DNA from: Sipunculus nudus
Lineage: Eukaryota; Annelida; Sipuncula; Golfingiida; Sipunculidae
Length of the DNA stretch: 64,000 bases
NCBI GenBank assembly: GCA_026874595.1
Contig: CM049314.1
Coordinates: 18,096,729 to 18,160,728, forward strand
Direction: 5' to 3'
Both the position numbers and the translations under genes were made by a program. How positions within the stretch are numbered: the first letter of the stretch is position 1; every line of letters begins with the position of its first letter. Shown one piece after another: positions 52,598-63,200 of the stretch. The notes below the pieces were generated by a model. That model searched no databases. It was not told the origin of the DNA and saw nothing but the letters and a program-made list of their open reading frames with translations.

Positions 52598-55500
52598 CAT
52601 GTTTTACATGGATAATCCGACATCCGCCGCATTAACGCGTCACTCTGCCCATCTTGTATGTGTTTGTGTGTGTGTGTGCATGTCTTACATGGGTAGTTTG
52701 CACATCCGACGCATTGACACGGCACCCTGTCCACCTTGTACGCGTTTGTGTGTGTGTGAACATGTCTTACATGGATAGTCTCGACATCCGCCGCATTGAC
52801 GCGCCACTATATCCACCTTGCATGTGTGTGTGTGTGTCTTACATGGACAGTCTCGACATCCGCCGAAATGACGCGCCACTCTACCCACCTTGCTTGTGTT
52901 TGTGTGTGTGCATGTCTTACATGGATAGTCTGGACATCCGACGCATTGACGCGCCACTCTACCCACCTTGCATGTATGTTTGTGTGAGGGTGTGTCTGTG
53001 TGTGTTAAATGGACAGTCTCGACATCCGCCGCAATGACGCGCCACTCTGCCCACCTTGTATTTTGTGTGTGCGTGCATGTCTTACATGGAGTCTGGACAT
53101 CCGCCACATTGACGCGCCACTCGGCCCACCTTGTATGTGTTTGTGTGTGTGTGTGCATGTCTTACATGGGTTGTTTGTACATCCGACACATTGACGCGCC
53201 ACTCTGCCCACCTTGTATGTGTTTGTGTGTGTGTGTGCATGTCTTACATGGATAGTCTGGACATCGGCCGCATTGACGTGCCACTCTGCCCACCTTGTGT
53301 GTGTTTGTGTGCGTGTGTGCATTCTTACATGGGTAGTTTAGACATCCGAGGCTCTGACGCGACACTCTACCCACCTTGTAAGTGTTTGTGTGAGTGTGTG
53401 CATGTTTTACATGGGTAATTTGGACAGCCGCCGCTTTTACGCACCACCCTGCCCACCTTGTATGTGTTTGTGTGCGTGTGTGCATGTCTTACATGGGTAG
53501 TTGGGACATCCGCCGCTTTATCGGGCCACTTCACTTGCGTGCATTTGTGTCTTACGTGGGTAATGTTGACATCCGTCTACGTTGAGGCGCCACTCTACAC
53601 ACCCTTCATGAGTTCGTGTGCGTGTATGCGTGTTTTACGTCGGTAGTTAGAACACCCATCTGTGCCGGGGCACCATTCTGCCCGTCTTGTGGGTACGTGT
53701 ATTCGTGTATGTGTGGGTGTCTTACGAGGATAGGACAGTGGCTGCGTTGACGCGCCACCCTACCCACCTTGTATGTGTGTGTGTGTTTTTGAATGTGCGT
53801 GTATGTGTATCTTACGAGGATAGTTAGGACATCCACCAGCGTTGACTCGCCTTCTCCAGCTGCCGTTCTCGGCCGTGGACTCCCACCTCTGAATGTCGTC
53901 AGCGACCTCCCCATCGTCTCCGGCGATCAGGGTGTCAGGACCAAGGAAGCAGATCTCCAGACGCTGGAACTCCTTGGTAAAGTCTTCAAATGACATCCTG
54001 AAAGAATTTGTAAACATTATATTCACAAATTCAAATTATAAACTTTCTTGTCGTCATGGATAATGAATCTAATGTATTTAAATTATACGTGAACTATATA
54101 ACTTTACAGGTTTATATATGGACGAGACTATAGAATATAAATGTCATAACCTGAAGAAAATACTCCAGACCTATTTAGATTTTATCCTGTTATCTTTGCG
54201 CGAGCTGGGGTTCGGCATCGGGACATGTTGCTTCGTGGCCACTACAATGCTCCAGCACTTTCGACAAATCAGTTATTTTGCCTTTTATGACTTTAACACG
54301 AACATTGACATTAAGAATACTGTTTCTACGGTATAATGGACACCTGGGTATTTTTGGTACCTGGGACTGAGGTACCTGCAATTTTAAAGTATATGATAAT
54401 TTAACCTGGAAACATAACACTTGTAGGAGAAGGAATCACCTTGTGAATCAAATTTCATGACATTTTCAAGACTTTTACAATATAAAAACATCTTTTTGTA
54501 TAGAAATTAAAAAAAATGAAAATTAATGACTTTTATGATAACCTTGCGCTATAGGGAGCAAGCCTTGCTGTAAGTTAAAATAATGAGGCCTCAGAATCAT
54601 AACATTAGTCATATTTGAATGTTCGATAAAATTGTTGCTATAAGACATAGAGAAGGAATCACCTTGTGAATCAAATTTCGTGACATTTTCAAGACTTTTA
54701 CAATATAAAAACATCTTTTTGTATAGAAATTAAAAAAAATGAAAATTAATGACTTTTATGATAACCTTGCGCTATAGGGAGCTAGCCTTGCTGTAAGTTA
54801 AAATAATGAGGCCTCAGAATCATAACATTAGTCATATTTGAATGTTCGATAAAATTGTTGCTATAAGACATAGACTTGGTGCTATTTTTTTTATTTAAAT
54901 GCAGTATGAAGTCGTATGTTACTTTTCTATGTTAAAACATTTACTTACACCCAGTCCCATATCTCCTCTCCCTGCCAAAGCATTGCTTTATTTTTTTTCT
55001 TTACGTGAAGGTTACCTCTTCTATTTTTCGGCTTAAAAATGTACAATGTGCATCTGCAAAACTCGTCTCGGTTTCGGGATAAAAAACAGGGCCCCAACAC
55101 ATATTTCTCGTTTGAGAGTGAACACGACCATTTGGCACAAGTCTTGAAATTAGGTTTGCCGAGCGTGACTCGCCCTGGGTAGGAGGAACCAACCATGGAT
55201 TATCACCGCTCCTCGGCTAAACTTAACGGTCATCCACTGGCTCTAATATCTGTGCTCTACCCTTATTCCACAGAATCCCTTACCAAGCATCATCTAGGAT
55301 GATGACTGATGTCATTTTGACCCAGAATTGCTTCTAAGGATTTCCCCAAACGTTACTACAAGTGCTGTGGTAATAAAGATAAGGACTTCCTAACACTTTA
55401 TGTTTTTACAATTGTACCTTTGAGAATATTGCCTTACCAGAACTCCCCGTCATGGCTGAACGTCAGACCCATCGACTCCCGCTCCTCTTCAGGAATGAAC

Positions 55501-57174
55501 TGCCATTCCTCTGATCTATAGTACATATAATTGTAAATGTCAACTAAAGCATTAACATTTAACAAATAAAATACATGAAAAATAGTAAAACAGCATCCAA
55601 CTGGTAATTTATAATTGTCATATATTAAACGTAGTGATATTTAATCCATCACTAGTTTACTGATTATGTTACACAATAAGCTTAGTGCACGCTAGAATCA
55701 ATGATTTAACCATGATTCATGGAGATGAATTTTATAAAATGTCAACTGTATGCTATACAACATGCGCTATAACTGTACCTAACAGAATTCAACTAATATC
55801 TTTTAAATTCTGCATGATTTCTTTGCAAAAGGTATAGAATATGTAGAAGGATGAAGGGAAGATCGTGCAAATACTGCAGTGTCTCCATCATACCAGGGGC
55901 ACAGGAAGTATGTCTGTCATCACTTTTGCAAGACATGCTTAATAATATATTTCCAAATACAATACACATTATGATTTGGTCTTTGACCCGCTGATCATCA
56001 CTGTATGTACACGTAATAGGAAATTAAGTGAACATTATGAGAAATGTCGTATGTATGTGTGATTTTCAGTGGTTTCACATTTGCATTAATGAACAAGTGT
56101 GTTGTTAAACCGCTATAGATGCAACAAAAATATAAGAAGATGGTTAATGCATGCGTTTAAATGCATATGTCAGGTCAAATTATATTCATGAGACCGCGAA
56201 TTGCCATAATAAGGAACATTACCTGTCACTCCATGCCCCATTCCATTCGCATTCATTGCCCCAGGGGTTACGACAGCGGACAAGGGGGATTTTTCCCGTC
56301 ACCCTCGGGGTCACCACGTTAACCTGAGATGGGGTTATTATTAGTGCCGGTAACGGGTAAATGCATGCAAAGATGTTAACGCCGAAATTGGAAAGTTTAT
56401 GAAGGAATAGTAGCAAAAGCATAATATTCACACCAAGAAAAAAAGGTACGAGAAAACCGAATTACACCCGATACACTGTGCTTTGTCTACACCATGTGTT
56501 TGTAAAGTAAGTGCTCTTTGTTTTTTTTCAGTTTTAAGGGTTTGTCCACAAGAGGGCGATAGAAAATATTGCGACAATCACCAAACGTGAAAGAATTTAT
56601 TAATTTTCAGCAGGCCTTAATTAAGCGTCCAGTGTATCTCGTGAGAGGGAAGATTTCTTTGAAGCATATTGATGATCTGAAGGACTATTTGAGCATCAGC
56701 ATGTTGCTGTAGAGAGTGTTGCCCCGTAAAAAAAATCCCCAGCCGGGGGTTTTGAACAATGTTGTATGCTGCAGATAAAGCGCTGTGTAAAGAGCGTATC
56801 AAATAAGCTGCAAGTTGAATTGTACGCATTTCAACATATTTGTTCACGCCGTCTGGTGTCACTGTTCATAGGTAATATAACCGGCAGCATATTGACAAAG
56901 CCAAATATGTGATGTCTCTGCTTCCTCTGGAGAGTAACACCGAGCGAACTGAAAATGTCAAACGCATTGAATACTTTTAATACCACTCAGTTGTTGTTTT
57001 CTGCTACTATCCAGTTTCAGTACGGAAATAATTCTGTTCCTTTTATTATCATATTATATCGGGAACCAATCTCTTTATCGACAATATAATTATACAAATA
57101 AAAGGAATAGTTGGTGGTTGGTGGGTATCTAAAATAAATAAGTTCTTGAATTGCGCATATAAGTTTTTGTGTTT

Positions 57175-57209
<35 letters not shown>

Positions 57210-60200
57210 ATATATATATACATATATATTTTCAGCCTATGAAAGATATAAATATTTGTTTTGTTATTTCATTTATGTGAACAAAATCTATACCAATGTT
57301 TTTTTTTATTATTTACGTTACACGGGGGATGGTATAGAAGGGGGCCATTGGTTTAGCATGGTCATTGGTATATAATTTTTACATGACATTTAACTATATT
57401 TATCTGGATATTAGGAAACTTGCATAGGTAAGTAATTGTTAAAACAGGTGATAATACTAAAAGATTATCGATCGGGGTGTAAGAACGTCAATATATTATT
57501 CTGTTGTATATTAGAGTGGTCAGAGGAGTGAAAGCCAGTGATCATGCAAGATACAAACATAAAGTCAGAAATAAGAATTAAGCGTATCACTCAATGAAAC
57601 AAACCAAACTCCTACAACAGTAAACAAACCATACACACACGTGACATGCAAATTAGTGAGAAACTGAAATGAAAAGCAAAACACCATATTAGTTGACTAT
57701 TACAACTACTTATATACAGTGGTGACATCTGGAGGGGGAAAACACTTGACTCAAGACATGGCCTTTTATTCGAAATGTGGTTAAATCTAATGATATTTCA
57801 AATTATTTCGTTTTTGACAGCATGAACGCAAATGTTCTATGATGTCTTACGAAAGCATTGTGATGGTGTGTTTTTCAAATGACCAAGTACTAATATATTC
57901 CAACCAGTATGAGATGACAGCTTATTATGTTTAAATAATCTCAAATCCTTCATTAACATGCGAATTTTTAAACTGATATTCATTATTTTAACAAATAATA
58001 ACCAAAGGCAGATCTTGTGCCTCGTGGTCATAGTAGGATCCACCAGATATCGCCACTTCCAAAGCCACAAATAGAATGACGTCCGACGAGCCACAGGTCA
58101 TGCAGTTTACTCCAGCGGGGCGGGCACAGTGGCGCCACCTACTTACTTATCGCTCCACGGTCCGTTCCACTCGCACTCGTTGCCCCACGGATTACGACAT
58201 CTGACCAAGGACAGTTCTCCCTGAAAACTCGGCACGTCCACCTCCACCTCACAGAAAATTATTACCATAACACTATCATTATGCAGTCAGAAATGGTGCC
58301 GTTATATTGCATAATATCATTTAATGCCTCAGGCCACACAGAAAAATAGTTATTCCAGGTTTCATCGGGGATGAAAATTATGTAAATTGTTTGTTTTGTG
58401 TAGTTTGTAATAGACGAAGTCCATTCAAAGGCAGGAATTAAGTCAGAGAGTAAATTCTGAAGTGTGTATATACATTGGTTATTAATTCAAGTATATGACA
58501 TTGTATAAAAAAGATTAAATAACATTACTTTGGATATTCTGAATCATTGTTACAACAAGTCGGTATACGTGTAGGGTAAAGATACATCAATACCCAGAAC
58601 GAGGCTGTACTGCCACATGACTTACCAGTCTGACGTCAGTCACTGTGTAGGCATGTCCGATGACCAGTCCATTGTCCAACTGTGCTTCTAGTTGATCCGG
58701 TGAAGCCTAGAATAAATTAATGTTTCCATATAAACTTGATTCATAGGAGTAGGACGCTATAACTGGACAATGTGTGATAAAAAGTGAAAAAGATTACACT
58801 TAACTTAAGCAGTATTTAAAATATTCTCCAACAATCAATAATGACCCGTCAATGCCGATCATGCAAGGTGTGATACACACGGTGTATAATGCAGACAAAC
58901 GAACGAACAAACAGGAAGAAAAAGGGTATTTCTATATACATACATGTACATTTATAGATATTGTCATTCAGCTGTCTATATTTAACATAAGCTTTGGCCT
59001 AAATTTAGTATATGGTTGGAATTGATTTTTTTTTGTAACTGGGACCGCTCTTTGTTAAATTAAAGGATATAAGTTACAATATCATCATTTATATTAAATA
59101 TTTAATATTGGTCTAATTCTAGAAGATAAGAATAATATAATTAAACAGTTTTTTTATTGTATTTGTTAAAACAATATCAGCTTATTTAATGTAATATAAC
59201 CACGAAATCATTTGCAGTATATTTGTGAAAACCATAATTAATAAAAAAAAAGACTTACGTCAATGGAACAGCCCATGAGAGAGAACCTTTTCCTGGCTTT
59301 CAGCATGTGAGGCAGCAGATCTTCTGGGGTTTCGTCTCTCAGCACGAAGCGCTCCACCACGCCCCCGGTAAAGTCCACCATGGCTTCACTCGTCAGTCCC
59401 CCACTCAGGTTCTCATAGCAACCGTACATCCTGGCGAGAAAAAATCATACCCAAGTACAGGAAGCGATTTTTTTAAAAGATATAGACACGCCGTTCATAC
59501 TGTCGCAGCGCCATGACTCTCTCGCCGTTGATGAAATGTTGTAACAACTGCTGCTGCAAGTTTGATAATTAAAAGCATTGGTTTCACATTAATTCATACA
59601 TAACATTTATCTAATGAACAATCTATACAATGCCTACAAGAGGAAACATGCAACATGGACAGTGGCTTTATTCGGAAAACAGCTGTAACACTAATTGTAC
59701 ACTCACATGTACCATTGCATTCACATACGAGGGTGTCGGAGATTTTTCCGTTCTAATGCAGTATATACACAAATAGATTTCCTTTCACTTCTGACATTAC
59801 AGCTCTTTACAAGATGTGTTCTAATCAGAAATAAGGGTCACTCTATCTTAGTATGTTCCACGAGAGGGAAACAAAGATTTTATAACGTGATTGGTTTTTA
59901 GGAATCGAAAGACTCAAACCTATGTAATAACATGTATTCTGGACACCTTGGTGAGGGGTAACCGGGGGTAATGTCGACTATATCATAGCTTACTTGGCAT
60001 ACGCCTTCTCGACCAGGGCTGTCCAGAACTCGTTGGTTGAGTCTGAGTGCATGTAGATGAGCTTGCCGTTACTACACGGGAGACGGTCGTCAATCAGTAC
60101 CTCCACCCAGCGACCGAACTGCCAGAAGTTGAACTTAAACATACCTGTAACACACATATACAGCGCATTTGATAGTTTTATTCCTTGCCTGCATCTGAAA

Positions 60201-63200
60201 GGGATGATAACAGGAATACTTCTCAGGTATTAATGTTCATGTCACAAGGCGTGGCACGTCGTCACGATGAACTGGCTTACTCCAGCCCTCTATATTAGGA
60301 TTTCGTTCTATCTTACTGGAATATATTGAAGAAAAGACAACCGGCACCGACATGGATGTGTTTGAAATATGAACCTATTATCAGAATGGGAGACTTGGTA
60401 CTGCTTCAAAAGTATTGATTACACAGGTTTCTCATTATGCATGGCAGGCGCACTTCCAAATTTGCTTTAATTTTGTCCCAAGCTGGTTCGGTACATTTGA
60501 CTTATAATTTAAAAGAGCACGACATTACTAGATTCTTGTCCTACCAGAGTCCGTGGCATATACATGGCAGTCATATATATTATTATAAAAGGTCCTACCT
60601 GGTTAACATGATTTTATAAGGAAAATTTTCTTGAGTAAAGGACAGTCGTAGAGTGAATCCAAAGAGGTCTTGGTTTATTATTTACCCTAATACGAGTTAA
60701 TAAACCGTTTAAATGTTTATATTCTATAATTCTTCTGTGTATCCTTATGGAAGGATGAATGGCTTGTGAAGTGGGGAAGTTATGGTCACACCACTGGAAA
60801 CACAACTATGGTTCAAGACCCATTACGGTATGAACGAATAACCAACGATTAAACCGATTAAAACTTAAAAGCCAGTATGGTGCTGATAAACCATTTCCAT
60901 ACCACCATAAAAATAAATGTAACCCACAGCACAAGTATATAATTCAGGCGGTGAAATGCACAGTATGTACCCACTTCGCCGTGTAGTACTGTGCGCATTA
61001 TTTTACTATGTGCTCCATGTTAGCATATCAACTGAACGCCTTTTGACACAGTAACCTACTCGTAACTACAGCATTATCAAATGTGCCCATTCACCTACCT
61101 TCTGAAAAAGAGTTTATGTGTTTTCTGGCTCCCTCTCTGTGTATATTAATGATCTAAGGGTTTTATACAGTTCTTAAAAAGGCCTTTGGGAAGGATGTAT
61201 GAACATGTGTGTCATCAACATGTTTGTTAACAAAGAAATGTTGACGGGTAAACATGTAATCTAAGGTAGTAGGTTGCATATATGCGTAGGTAGGATTTGT
61301 TGAATTTGTTTAATTTTGGCTGGTCCCCAATTATTATAAACACATTGATATAAACAAACAAGCAGCCTTGTCTATTTTTATGGTCTATTTTCATAAAAGC
61401 TCCATATAGGTGATTGGGCCCCTTTAAACCTGCCTTACCGCAGTAATCCTCTGAGAAGCTCTGGTTGGGAACAACCCGGTGAAGAAGCCTCTCATTCTGT
61501 GACAGTGCTGCAACAGCCGCCAGGAACCAGCAGTCACCTACAAGCAGATAGGAAGTTCATTTATTCTTCACGATGTTCAGTCCTGTACTGCCCATGAAAA
61601 CACGACATTCCGATTGAACCGATAAGGATTACTGTTGTACTTGTATTAGAGAGGCAAAACTAGTGTGTCCGAATATAATTTACTGTAAATAACAAATTAC
61701 TCCCATATTGACAGTTTTGTATGTTGTATACTGTATCCATTTCACCAATTACTACAATGAATGAATGATTATTAGGATTATTAAGATAGATTATTAAGAC
61801 TTAATAAGATAACAGTATTAACTTTGCCAGTGGGTTTTTGATTTTCAGCTTTTTTAAGTCAGTCTTCTGTAGGTCGTGTGAAACACGTGAATTAGACGAC
61901 GTTAGAAAAAAAAAGACAACATTTATTTTAGGCAAAACATTTTCGTCAGTGTTAGATAAATCGCAGACAAAACGTTGTACCTCAATTCGCATGAACTTTT
62001 TGGAAGTTCGATTGTACAATCATCAAACTTACCTAAAACACCTTGGTTCACATCTAGCCGACTGGCGCCATCTGTAAACATTTGGGGATCATCTGCTATT
62101 TCCTAAAGAACAAAATACCAATGATGTTTGATATTGGGCAAATCAAAACATGTTTTCATGTGAGGCGTTCCCATGCACCCCATGTATGACTAACTCGAAT
62201 GGAGGATTTTAAGATGGGGAGGTGTCTTATATAGCGAGGCGTCGTAAGGAGCGTTTTTTTTTAAAGGGGGGGGGGGGGGCGCTGGAGGTTTATGATGTAG
62301 AAATAGTTTATGCTGTAATGTTGCAGTCTGGTGTTGCTTCGGTCCTGTTTTCGACATTAACCGTTAATTTTCCTATTCCCGAGAGTTTATTGTTCAGTTT
62401 AAGGGACGCGCCCCCTGCAACCCCCCCCCCCCCCTTTCCGCTGCAACGTGACTGTTCGATCAAAGTCAAACATTCTTTAGCGTAAATATTGTGTCAGTGA
62501 GCCCACATTATCTGAGCTCGTCAACACTTGAATGGTACGAAATAAAAAGATAGTATGGTAATAGCTAATGTGTTGCCGACTAGGATTTTACATGGATTTG
62601 TTATGATAATTACATAATAGGATCCTCCCCGGTCCCTGTCTCAGTCTCAACACTTTCAGTGGAAATCGTGTACGTACTTTATGTGTAAACCTGCTGGCCG
62701 ACACACACATGCACACACCCTCACAAAAACATACAAACAGACAAAGATGAAAACAACCTTCCCGAGAGAAATTATTTGCAGACTCCGTGTAAATATCGGG
62801 TATGTAACGGATCATTGTCGTTATCTGGCTCAACTGGCAACTACATCATTATGCCACCGAGAAAAGAATAAATTTCTAATCTCCTAGCCTACAAGAGTCC
62901 GGGGCGTATGGCAATCTTGGTTTGTATTTTTAGAACAACCTACATTGTTACCTACATGGTCACACTATTTTTATATGAGAGGCAAACGTAGAGTGAATCT
63001 AAATAGGTTGAGTTTATCATTTACCGTAAAATAGGGAAAATAAAACAATCGAATGCTTATATTTTATAACTGTGTCGTGTATACCTATTGAAACAGGAAT
63101 GGATTTTAAAGGTAGGCAATTATCATCACACCTCGTCATTATGCCACCGAGAAGAGAATTACACTTACATGAGGTCTCAGCCATTCAATATCTGGGTAGA

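Noticed and set aside
52387-53914. Overlapping Cys/Val-rich and Thr/His-rich open frames of 60-157 codons on both strands
   Set aside because: They are produced by the TG-rich minisatellite, whose units lack stops in several frames. The protein repeats simply mirror the DNA repeat.
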